Shown in pieces: positions 17,176 to 24,912 of a stretch of 64,000 nucleotides of DNA. A model generated the notes under the pieces. It was given only the letters and a program-made list of their open reading frames with translations, had not been told where the DNA came from and did not search any database. Within the stretch, counting starts at the first letter, position 1. Every line of letters starts with the position of its first letter. The position numbers and the translations under genes were made by a program. Source of the DNA: CAYSUS01 sp964434165 (GTDB lineage: Bacteria > Planctomycetota > Planctomycetia > Pirellulales > Thermoguttaceae); contig CAYSUS010000043.1 of NCBI GenBank assembly GCA_964434165.1, positions 1 to 64,000 on the forward strand, written 5' to 3'.

Positions 17176-17717
17176 CTTAGCACCGATCGCGGGTTTTCGC
17201 ACTGGCCCGCATCCTCTTGCGCAAGCCACTGACTGTCAGCGGCTTGCGTCGTTTCTTGCGAGATCTCGCCGTCTCCCGCGGCGGGCTGCTGTACCGACTT
17301 TTGCACCACTAGTGCACCGGATTCTGCACCGCCTTCTGCGGCCCTCTCGAAGTCCTCGTCGGTCACCATCGGGTAGTGTTTCGCGGCAACCTGAATGCTG
17401 TTGCCCATCCATCGCGTCACGACATGGATCGGCCAACTCCTGGCCAGTTCCGTCTCCGGCGGCTTTCGCAGAGTCTGAAATAGCTTCGGCCAGGGCCGCA
17501 GTCCGGCCCGCTCCACGATTCGCTTGAACTAGGTCCTCAGATTGCAGTTCTGCCAGCCCTTCGTCCCGCTGAGAGCAATCTGCCGGTAGTGCCCCGCAAC
17601 GTACTGCAAACCCGTTGGTGCCAGCTCCCGGGCCTCCTCAGGAGCGGTCTGCAGTTCGGGGAACAGGGGATACGTTACCGCCTCGGCCGGGTGCGGTCGA
17701 ACCGGTTTCTGTGCCAT
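17142..17717 (-). pseudogene. Phage-type tyrosine recombinase (integrase), truncated and interrupted
   Basis: The frame resembles the C-terminal catalytic part of planctomycete integrases: PLFPEL, then WQNCNLRT, then FKRIVERAGLRPWPKLFQTLR and HVVTRWMGNS with AAKHYPMVTDEDF. A TAG at 17529-17531 interrupts this frame between NLRT and FKRI, where Gln (CAG) would be natural, so one base change would explain it. In the usual catalytic set the second Arg is expected in the LR region, and here Lys-Pro-Pro follows it. The N-terminal DNA-binding half is missing. The last residues, GGHGTRTRNP, are encoded within the tRNA-Ser gene, as in elements that integrate at a tRNA 3' end. This is an inactive remnant. 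Confidence 0.8.
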
Positions 17718-17842
17718 GTTTGCCGCGGGCGGAATGGGGTGATCTCGGAGGTGGGGTGTTGAGGCCCGTTCACATCGCGTCTAGTATGGAAGCGTGCGGC
17801 ATCGGGCCGCGCTCTCGTCTCCAGCCGAGTCCTTACCGCTCC

Positions 17843-19237
17843 ATGCAGTTCCTCGTCATCCTGGCAGTGCTGGCCGCGATCGTCATTGCCGAAGCGTCGC
17901 CGGAGGAGCCGGTGGCCGGGGCCGGGCCGCGCGTGGCACTGGCCGTGGCCGGCGTGGCGCTGGTCGCCCTGTTCGCGCAGGTCTCGTCGAACCTGATCGC
18001 GCGGCGTCTCCGCGCCCGGCCCGAGAGGGCCGCCGAGGCCTTGCGGCGCTTCCGCAGGCTGCGCCACGTGCACGCCGCCTTGTGGCTGGGCGCGGCGGGG
18101 GCGATCCTCTGTTGTCTTGAGTGGGGACCCCTGGTGCGATTCAACTGGGGTCTGGACCGCGTCGTCCTGCTCGACGAGCTGCTCGTGCTCGCGCCGGTGC
18201 TCCTGCCGTTGGTGCTAAGCTGGGCAGCGTTTTATCAGGTCGAGACCGCGGTTCACGCCCGGCTCGTCGCCCTGGGGGCGGCCGACGATCGGCCTTGCCG
18301 CCTGTCGCGCTACCTGGCCTTGCACATACGGCACTACCTGGGCATTCTTCTCCTCCCCGTGCTGGTCCTGCTGGCCATCCAGGACGTTGTAGAACTGGCC
18401 GCGCCTGGCTGGCTCCGCGGGGCGCACGGCGCGGCCGTTCATGCCCCGCTGCTGGGGGCGCTGCTGCTGGGCTTCCCGGTGCTGCTCCGCCACATCTGGC
18501 AGACCGAGCCGCTGGGCGCCGGCCCACTCCGGCAGCGACTGGAGTCTGTGGCCGCCGAACTGGGTTTCCCCGCGAGGGACATCCTGGTCTGGAACACGGG
18601 CGGGCTGGTGGTCAACGCGGCGGTGACCGGCTTTGTCCGGCGGCTGCGTTACGTCTTTCTTAGCGACGGGCTGCTCGCCCGGCTTCGGCCCGAGCAGGTC
18701 GAGGCTGTATTCGCCCACGAACTGGGCCACGTCAGGCACCGGCACCTGCCGCTTCGCCTGGCCGCGATGTTCCTGCCCCTGAGCCTCTGGCTGCTGCTGG
18801 GCCAGATCTCTCCCGAGGCGGCCGGGCAGTTGGAGGGCTGGATTGCGGGACAAAGCCTCACCTCGCGGCTTCCGGCGGCGCTGGCAGGGCTCGCCCTGGC
18901 CGCAATCTACATGCTGGCCCTGTTTGGCTGGTACTCGCGATTGCTGGAGCAGCAGGCCGATCTGTTCGCCTGCCGGTACCTTGCCCGGCGGATGCCGCCG
19001 CCCGAGGCAGCGGCGCTCTACGCCGGGGCTTTGGAAGATCTGGCGGCGGCGGCCGGATCGGACCGGCGGCGGGCGGGCTGGCAGCATGCCAGCGTGACTG
19101 GGCGAGTGGACCTGATCGTCCGCGCCGCGCACGATCCCCGGCGCGAGCGGCGTTTCGAGCGGCGAATGTCGGTGCTCGGCGCGCTGATCGCGGGTCTGGC
19201 CGCGGCTCCGCTGATCGGCCTGCTGCTGGCCGGATAG
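17843..19237 (+). CDS. M48 family membrane-bound zinc metalloprotease
   Basis: This 464-residue integral membrane protein has several hydrophobic segments: one at the start (MQFLVILAVLAAIVIA), several between residues 75 and 220, two around the active site, and one at the C-terminus. The zinc site is HELGHVRHRH (the HExxH motif) with the downstream EQQADLFA giving the third ligand. Such proteases, like HtpX and Ste24p, cleave membrane or misfolded proteins. The ATG at 17843 is chosen because the hydrophobic N-terminus begins there; the open frame extends further upstream into the integrase remnant with no family resemblance. No clear ribosome site is seen. Confidence 0.88.
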   Translation: MQFLVILAVLAAIVIAEASPEEPVAGAGPRVALAVAGVALVALFAQVSSNLIARRLRARPERAAEALRRFRRLRHVHAALWLGAAGAILCCLEWGPLVRFNWGLDRVVLLDELLVLAPVLLPLVLSWAAFYQVETAVHARLVALGAADDRPCRLSRYLALHIRHYLGILLLPVLVLLAIQDVVELAAPGWLRGAHGAAVHAPLLGALLLGFPVLLRHIWQTEPLGAGPLRQRLESVAAELGFPARDILVWNTGGLVVNAAVTGFVRRLRYVFLSDGLLARLRPEQVEAVFAHELGHVRHRHLPLRLAAMFLPLSLWLLLGQISPEAAGQLEGWIAGQSLTSRLPAALAGLALAAIYMLALFGWYSRLLEQQADLFACRYLARRMPPPEAAALYAGALEDLAAAAGSDRRRAGWQHASVTGRVDLIVRAAHDPRRERRFERRMSVLGALIAGLAAAPLIGLLLAG

Positions 19238-19445
19238 GCCGGAGCCTGCGCGTCACAGGCGGCAGAAACGGCAAGGTCCGGTGCCGCTTCGCAGGCTTTC
19301 TATACGCTGCAGCAGTAGTTCTTTAGCGCACTTGTCCTGTTTGCCGATGGGGCGGTTGGAGGCAACTCGCGCCGGTCTGTTTCAATGCGGGGGCGACCGG
19401 ACGAGCACGAACCGAACCCATCGCCGCGCCGCACAGGGAAGCACG

Positions 19446-19700
19446 ATGAACCATGCCGACGCCCATCCGGAGGTGTCGCTGGAGGACCGGGTCCTCAGCG
19501 CCTTGGAATGCCACCCCCGCCTCTCGAAACGCAATCTCCGCTTTGAGGCGGAAGAGGGACAAGTGACGCTCAAGGGGTCGGTCCGCTCCTTCTTCGAGAA
19601 GCAGATCGCCCAGGAGACCCTGCGCCGCATCGACGGCGTGCGTCAGATCCACAACGAGATCGAGGTGAGCTGGCCGCCGGCCGCCCTGGCCGCGGAGTGA
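19446..19700 (+). CDS. Small BON domain protein
   Basis: This 84-residue protein is a single BON domain: LEDRVLSALECHP, then a beta-strand EGQVTLKGSVRSFFEKQIA, then RRIDGVRQIHNEIEV. BON domains occur in osmotically induced and envelope proteins and are thought to bind phospholipid membranes. There is no signal peptide. AGGGA 6 bases before the ATG supports the start. It follows the M48 protease gene by about 210 bases on the same strand. Confidence 0.88.
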   Translation: MNHADAHPEVSLEDRVLSALECHPRLSKRNLRFEAEEGQVTLKGSVRSFFEKQIAQETLRRIDGVRQIHNEIEVSWPPAALAAE

Positions 19701-19725
19701 CGGCAGGCTGGGCCGAGGGTCCCAA

Positions 19726-19759
19726 AGGCTTCCGAGGTCTTTGGGGACTCTGGAAGCCT
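19726..19759. repeat. Imperfect relative of the dispersed palindrome (copy B)
   Basis: Arms AGGCTTCCGAGGTCT and ACTCTGGAAGCCT flank a short centre. The arms are related to the element at 3536-3566 but have several mismatches. It lies between the BON gene and the convergent STAS gene. Confidence 0.45.
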
Positions 19760-19780
19760 CGAACTCAGGTGCCACGAGCG

Positions 19781-20158
19781 CTAGCGCGGCTTGACCGGGC
19801 CGCGACACAGCACGGCACCCATGCGGTCCTCGTACACTTGGAACCGCTGATCGAGGCGGCAGGACTTGAGCACCCTGCGATTGTGGGGCGAAAGCCCTGA
19901 GAGCCGCATGACTCCTCCGTGCTCGGAGATCACCTGATGGAGCAGGATCAACTGTCCGATCAGATTGCTACGAAGCACGTCGAGGTCGTCCAGCTCGAGA
20001 ACCAATCGATCGCAGAGGTGCTGCTGCATCAGCGACCAGACGCTCTGGGCCAGCGGCGGCGGCTCGGAGCCCTGGGCATCGGGAGTGGAGACGCGAACGA
20101 ACAGCCAGTCGGGCCCGCGTTCCACGGTCAGTTCCCACCCTGGAGCCAAGGCAAGCAT
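19781..20158 (-). CDS. STAS domain protein (anti-sigma factor antagonist type)
   Basis: This 125-residue protein looks like a STAS domain: RLVLELDDLDVLRSNLIG in the place of the conserved phosphorylation loop, then LHQVISEHGGVMRLSGLSP and SCRLDQRFQVYED at the end. STAS proteins bind anti-sigma kinases or transporters. The usual loop Ser/Thr-Gly is replaced by RSNLIG, where a Ser is still present. The ATG at 20158 is chosen because GAGGAG lies 7 bases upstream; an ATG at 20224 has none. Its partner kinase is not evident, although a Ser/Thr kinase lies 1.4 kb away. Confidence 0.75.
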   Translation of the reverse strand: MLALAPGWELTVERGPDWLFVRVSTPDAQGSEPPPLAQSVWSLMQQHLCDRLVLELDDLDVLRSNLIGQLILLHQVISEHGGVMRLSGLSPHNRRVLKSCRLDQRFQVYEDRMGAVLCRGPVKPR

Positions 20159-20423
20159 TCCATTACTCCTCGCAAGACCGGGCAGCGAAAGCTGCCAGAA
20201 GAATGGCGTCCCCGCTTCGTCCATCTTACGGGGCGTCAGCACTGTTACAAGTGGGGGAATCGGAAAACATTCGAAATTCGCGCATTCCCCGCTGGCGCGC
20301 GTGGACTTTGCCAGAGTCGGCGATTGGAGTCCCATCGAAGGCGGCACTTCACCGCGAAGAGGGGGTATCCCGACGCAGATTCCCAGATTTCTCGCGAGCC
20401 GCGGCGCGGCGGTGATACGGGGC

Positions 20424-21449
20424 TTAGAACAGCCGACCTTGGCTGGCGCCGCACTCACCCGACGCGGCCAAGCCCGCATGCTCCAGGCCGGTCGATGTCA
20501 GGCGCCGGCCCCGAGGCGAGCGCACGATCAACTCCGATCGCAGCAGGAACGGCTCGACTTCGTCGACGAGCGTGTCAGGAGGCACGTTCATGGTGTGGGC
20601 CACGGCGTCCACGCCCACGGGCCCTCCGCCGAACACGCGGGCGATCGTCTGCAGGTACTTGCGGTCCTGAGGATCGAGCCCCAAAGGGTCGATGCCCTGC
20701 ATGGCCAGGGCGTCGCGGGCCACGTCGAGAGTGATCCGGCCTCCCGCCTTGCTGATCGCGTAGTCGCGGACCCAACGAAGACGATTGTTGGCGACGCGCG
20801 GCGTGCTGCGGCTTCGGGAAGCGATCTCGCGGGCAGCCGGTTCGTCAATCGCGACGCGGAGTCTGGCCGCGTTGCGCGCGACGATCTCGGCCAGTTCCTC
20901 GACCGTGTAGAAATCGAGGTGCTCGCGCATTTGAAAGCGATCGCGGAGCGGGGCCGAGAGGAGGCCGGTGCGCGTGGTGGCTCCGATCAGCGTGAAGGGC
21001 TTGAGCGACATGTTGATGGTCCGGGCGTTGACGCCCTCGCCAAGAGTCAGATCGATGCGGAAATCCTCCATCGCCGGGTAGAGGAACTCCTCCACGGCCT
21101 TCTGCATGCGGTGAATCTCGTCGATGAACAGGACCGAGCGCTCCTCGGCGTTGGTCAGATAGGGGATGAGGTCCTTAGGTGCCTTGAGCGTGGCCCCGCT
21201 GGCGATCTGAAGAGGCACGCCCAACTCGCGCGGGATGCAGGTGGCGAAGGTCGTCTTGCCCAGGCCCGGTGGACCGTCGAACAGCACATGCCCCAGCGGC
21301 TCGCCCCGCTTGCCCGCAGCGTCAATGGCGATCTCCAGCCGGGCGAAGACCTCGCGTTGTCCGACCATGTCCCGCATCCACTGCGGGCGCAGATCGCGAT
21401 CGTCGTCGCCGGTGGGGGCCTGGCTCTGAAGGATCGGCTCGCGGGTCAT
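20424..21449 (-). CDS. ruvB: Holliday junction branch migration ATPase RuvB
   Basis: This 341-residue AAA+ protein drives branch migration of Holliday junctions with RuvA. Seen are Walker A DGPPGLGKTT, Walker B FIDEIHRM, sensor 1 GATTRTGLLS, the arginine finger region APLRDRF, and the C-terminal winged helix ending with RRLTSTGLEHAGL. The length is normal. ruvA and ruvC are not adjacent. No ribosome site precedes the ATG. Transcription may continue into the STAS gene 265 bases downstream, but that gap argues against a tight operon. Confidence 0.97.
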   Translation of the reverse strand: MTREPILQSQAPTGDDDRDLRPQWMRDMVGQREVFARLEIAIDAAGKRGEPLGHVLFDGPPGLGKTTFATCIPRELGVPLQIASGATLKAPKDLIPYLTNAEERSVLFIDEIHRMQKAVEEFLYPAMEDFRIDLTLGEGVNARTINMSLKPFTLIGATTRTGLLSAPLRDRFQMREHLDFYTVEELAEIVARNAARLRVAIDEPAAREIASRSRSTPRVANNRLRWVRDYAISKAGGRITLDVARDALAMQGIDPLGLDPQDRKYLQTIARVFGGGPVGVDAVAHTMNVPPDTLVDEVEPFLLRSELIVRSPRGRRLTSTGLEHAGLAASGECGASQGRLF

Positions 21450-21555
21450 GCGGGGTGGGGAGTGAACGGGTGTTGACTACGCGCGCCAGTATAGCAAAAA
21501 TCGGGAGCGGGGCTGAAGGGCAGCCGAGGCCGCACCGACAGCGCCGAGGTGCTGG

Positions 21556-21590
21556 GTCTTCCGAGGTATTTGGGAATTTCGGAAAGCCTC
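21556..21590. repeat. Weak relative of the dispersed palindrome (copy C)
   Basis: GTCTTCCGAGGTATT and AATTTCGGAAAGCC form an imperfect inverted repeat between ruvB and the kinase gene. It resembles the elements at 3536 and 59316 but is degenerate, and it lies just downstream of the kinase stop codon. Confidence 0.3.
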
Positions 21591-21600
21591 AGCGGCCTCT

Positions 21601-23091
21601 TCAGCGCGTCACCAGCAGCACGATCAGGAGAATCACCGCCAGCACGCACCCGCCGGCGATCACGCCCCAGACCCACACGGGGATGCTGCCGGCCGGGCCG
21701 AACAGGGGCTCGTCGCGCCGCGGCGGACGGTAGCGGAGCCGGGCGATGCTTGGCGGCTCGCCGAAGTCGAAGACGAACTCGCTGGCCGGGGCGCCGTCGA
21801 GCGACTTGGCCCGTGGCAGCGGCCTATTGACGCCCGATCCCTTTCCCGAGCCGCGTCCCGGGCCGGCGACGGTCATACGACCCTTTTCCGTGGCCGTGTC
21901 GGTCAGTGAGCCATCTGCCGCGGGTCGCTCTTCAGGGATGGCCGAGTCGTCCAGCGGCTTGGCGCGTACGGGCCGCACGCCGATTCCCGAGCCGGAGTCG
22001 CGACGCCGCTTCCCCCGGCCCAGGCCGGCCCCGCTCCCGGGATCGACCGGCTTGCCATGGGCGGCGAGGAAGTCGGCCAACGCGTCGGCGACCTGTCCCA
22101 TGGTCTGATGGCGGGCCGCGGGCTTCTTGGCCATCATGCGGAGGCAAATCCGAATCAGGTCGTCGGGAACCTCGGGACGTTGCCTCTTGATGCTCGGGGG
22201 CGGCTGTTTCTGGTGCGCCATCAAGCGCTGCGGGAGCGTGCCGTCGGGGAAGGGCGGGCGCCCGGTGAGGAGGAAGTACAGGGAACACCCCAGACTATAC
22301 ACATCGGCCCGGCCGTCCACGCCGTGGCTGTCCAGGGCCTGCTCCGGGGCCAGGTAGTCGGCAGTCCCCAGGACGTTCTCGTCGTAGGCCACGGTGAGCG
22401 ACGCCCGCTCCTCGCCCGTAAACCGCGCGAGGCCCAAGTCGAGGACCTTGACCGTGCCGGACTTATCGACCAGGAGGTTCGCCGGCTTGACGTCGCGGTG
22501 GATCAGGCCGGCGGCGTGGGCGTGCTCCAGTCCCGCGGCGGCCTGGAAGACGTGCGCCGCCGCGTCGAGCGGATCAAGGGGTCCTTTCTCACGGACGATG
22601 GCCTGGAGGTCGCGGCCTTCCACGTACTCCATGACCATGTAGTGGATTTCGCCTTCGTTGCCCACATCGAACGCCCGCACGATGTTGCGGTGGTCCAGAG
22701 CCGCAGCGGCTTGGGCCTCGAGATGGAATCGGGCCAGGTAGGAGGAATCCTCCACGCGGTGCTTGGGCAGAACCTTGATGGCCACCCGGCGGTGCATGAG
22801 CATGTGCTCCGCCAGATAGACGCTACTCATTCCGCCCGTGCCGAGGTGGTCGAGCAGCTTGTAGTTGTTCAGGAAGAAACCCCGGTGGCGGCCCTCCAGA
22901 AGCTTCTCGCTATGCCAACTGCTCAACAGGCCTTTTTCTACCAGAAACCGGGCCACGACGTCCGGCTCCAGCAGGGCGGCGTCACCGCGGGTCCGCGCCA
23001 AGGAGGCAAGCTCGCGGTCAAGTTGGCCTTTTGACACCAACCCACTGCGCCGCACAAGGCCCAGGAAGCTCTCGACCTTCGTGTTGCTCAT
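21601..23091 (-). CDS. Membrane-anchored Ser/Thr protein kinase
   Basis: This 496-residue protein has an N-terminal helical module of about 70 residues (FLGLVRRSGLVSKGQL to FLVEKGLLSSWHSEKLL) found in many planctomycete kinases. The kinase domain follows, with LGTGGMSSVYLAEH, VAIKVLP, HRDVKPANLLV and DLGLARF (DLG in place of DFG), then GTADYLAPEQ. After a charged linker a single transmembrane helix lies near the C-terminus (GVIAGGCVLAVILLIVLLV) with almost nothing outside. It therefore faces the cytoplasm and lacks a sensor domain. The start at MSNTK (23091) is chosen over a longer frame by family resemblance. Confidence 0.93.
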   Translation of the reverse strand: MSNTKVESFLGLVRRSGLVSKGQLDRELASLARTRGDAALLEPDVVARFLVEKGLLSSWHSEKLLEGRHRGFFLNNYKLLDHLGTGGMSSVYLAEHMLMHRRVAIKVLPKHRVEDSSYLARFHLEAQAAAALDHRNIVRAFDVGNEGEIHYMVMEYVEGRDLQAIVREKGPLDPLDAAAHVFQAAAGLEHAHAAGLIHRDVKPANLLVDKSGTVKVLDLGLARFTGEERASLTVAYDENVLGTADYLAPEQALDSHGVDGRADVYSLGCSLYFLLTGRPPFPDGTLPQRLMAHQKQPPPSIKRQRPEVPDDLIRICLRMMAKKPAARHQTMGQVADALADFLAAHGKPVDPGSGAGLGRGKRRRDSGSGIGVRPVRAKPLDDSAIPEERPAADGSLTDTATEKGRMTVAGPGRGSGKGSGVNRPLPRAKSLDGAPASEFVFDFGEPPSIARLRYRPPRRDEPLFGPAGSIPVWVWGVIAGGCVLAVILLIVLLVTR

Positions 23092-23549
23092 CGCGGTACC
23101 GGCTCGACCCCTCACGCGTCAGAGTGACGAGCTTCAGATGAAGCTAGGGAGCAAAGTGCCAGGCGCACGCCGCACGGGACCGTTCCCCCCAAAAGGCCCG
23201 GAAGTGGGATAGAGAAGGATCGACGGCCGTTCGTCCCTGAGCCACGCGTCAGCCCCTCGACATCCTTGACGACTGCCAGGGAGGAACCCTCTCGCGTGGA
23301 CGAGCAGAGCCCCAAAAACCGTGGGCTCAGTACGAAAGGGCCATCCTCATCCCTCACTTTACCACGGAACGGTGGAGAATACCAGCAAGCAGCCGTACCG
23401 TAAACTCCCCTGGCACATAACTCCGCTCCGACGGCCACCCCGCAAACCCGACAGACGTGCCAGCCGTCCCCGCTCGCCCGGCGGGGCGCCTAAGGGCCCG
23501 CGACCCCCACACGGGAGTGGTGCGGCATCGACCCGGGGGCCGTGGCTCG
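23092..23549. other. Intergenic region between cheB and the kinase gene
   Basis: These 458 bases lie upstream of the kinase gene and downstream of cheB, both on the minus strand. A 108-codon frame at 23112-23438 shows no family resemblance and I do not call it. The region should include the kinase promoter, but I see no convincing consensus. No stable hairpin stands out. Confidence 0.5.
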
Positions 23550-24662
23550 TCAGGGCGCCGCTCCGGCCGGCGAACCGGCCCGCCGGGCTTGCCGAAGGAT
23601 GGCTGTCGCCAATTCGTCGAGATGGACCTGGCGATCCACGTGGCCTTCCGCGAAGGCCACCTTGTTCATCCCGTACACGTCGGAGCTGGCCTCGTCCTGG
23701 CCCAGCACGTACCCGCCTGCGGCCCGGATCGCACCACAGCCGTCCGACCCGTCGCGGCCCATCCCCGTCATGATCACGCCCAGACAGCGGCCCCTGAACG
23801 CCTTGGCCGCCGAGGTCATCATCACATCCACCGACGGCTTATGCCCACTGACCGGCGGGCCGTCCTGGATTCGGGTCTTGACGAGCGACCCCTGACGCCG
23901 CAGTTCCAGATGCAGCCCACCGGGTGCCACCAGCACCTGATTGGGCCGGAGCACATCGCCATCCGCCGCCTCCTTGATCGACAGGCGCGAGATCGTGTCC
24001 AGGCGCCAGCTCAGGGGGCGCGTGAACTGTGGTGGCATGTGCTGCACGACGACAATCGGCGGCAAGGGCGGCTGGAGCGACTCAAACAAGCGGGACAGTG
24101 CCGGCGGTCCGCCCGTGGAAATCCCGATCGCGATACACTGGTCGGCCAGTCCACCAATGCCTTCGGCGCTGACCGGTTTGGGTGGGGGAGGGCCCTGCCT
24201 GGCCTGCTCCTTGCGGCGGACCCTGCGGTCCTTGCGTATTCGCAGGATGCGACGGACGTCGATGCCGGCCACAGAGCGGATCTTGCGAGTCAGCTCCTCG
24301 CCCAGCGCAGACTGAACCTGTGAGACGTTCTCCGGCTTGGCCACGTAATCCACAGCCCCCCGGTCCAGGGCGTCGAGGGTGATCGTGGCGCCCAACTGCG
24401 TCAGCGACGAGACCATCACCACCGGAACGGGATGCTGCTGGAGCAGGTGGTCAAGCGTGGTCAAGCCGTCCATATGCGGCATCTGGATGTCGAGCGTCAC
24501 CACGTCCGGACGCAGCGCAGCCACCTTCTCGATGGCCTTCCGGCCGTCGGCTGCCGTTCCCACGACTTCCAGATCCGAGCACTCGCCGATCATGTCGCAG
24601 ATGATTCTGCGTATGAGCATCGAGTCGTCAACGACGAGAACGCGTATGGAACGCTGCGCCAT
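23550..24662 (-). CDS. cheB: Chemotaxis response regulator protein-glutamate methylesterase CheB
   Basis: This 370-residue protein joins a receiver domain to a methylesterase domain. Asp58 (TLDIQMPHMDG) is the phosphoacceptor. The esterase triad is visible as Ser in GISTGGPPAL, His in VVQHMPPQF and Asp in TGMGRDGSDG. It demethylates, and may deamidate, chemoreceptors. The ATG at 24662 is chosen for GAGGGG 4 bases upstream. It is 13 kb from the main chemotaxis operon, with no other chemotaxis gene next to it, so its expression is probably independent. Confidence 0.96.
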   Translation of the reverse strand: MAQRSIRVLVVDDSMLIRRIICDMIGECSDLEVVGTAADGRKAIEKVAALRPDVVTLDIQMPHMDGLTTLDHLLQQHPVPVVMVSSLTQLGATITLDALDRGAVDYVAKPENVSQVQSALGEELTRKIRSVAGIDVRRILRIRKDRRVRRKEQARQGPPPPKPVSAEGIGGLADQCIAIGISTGGPPALSRLFESLQPPLPPIVVVQHMPPQFTRPLSWRLDTISRLSIKEAADGDVLRPNQVLVAPGGLHLELRRQGSLVKTRIQDGPPVSGHKPSVDVMMTSAAKAFRGRCLGVIMTGMGRDGSDGCGAIRAAGGYVLGQDEASSDVYGMNKVAFAEGHVDRQVHLDELATAILRQARRAGSPAGAAP

Positions 24663-24912
24663 GATACCCCTCAATCGGGCCGCACAAGCCACGTCTTACC
24701 TGCAAGCGTACCTCACGGATTCGTTGGAGAGCCTGTGAGAGCCCCGCGGAACGAGCCGCCACTTGCTCGGAATTCCCATGTTCCGAGCGAGAGGATTGTC
24801 CTCTCCCCTGAAACCGGCGGCGCAGCCCGCACAATCGCTGCGGTCGGCCTCGCTTTGAGCATCAACGAGTAGCCGACGATTCGTTCGGCACACCGGAAGC
24901 CCGCACCCGAGG

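Noticed and set aside
24789..24805. GAGAGGA-TTG-TCCTCTC hairpin between cheB and the RND pump gene
   Set aside because: Short stem with no T-run on either strand; too little to call a terminator.
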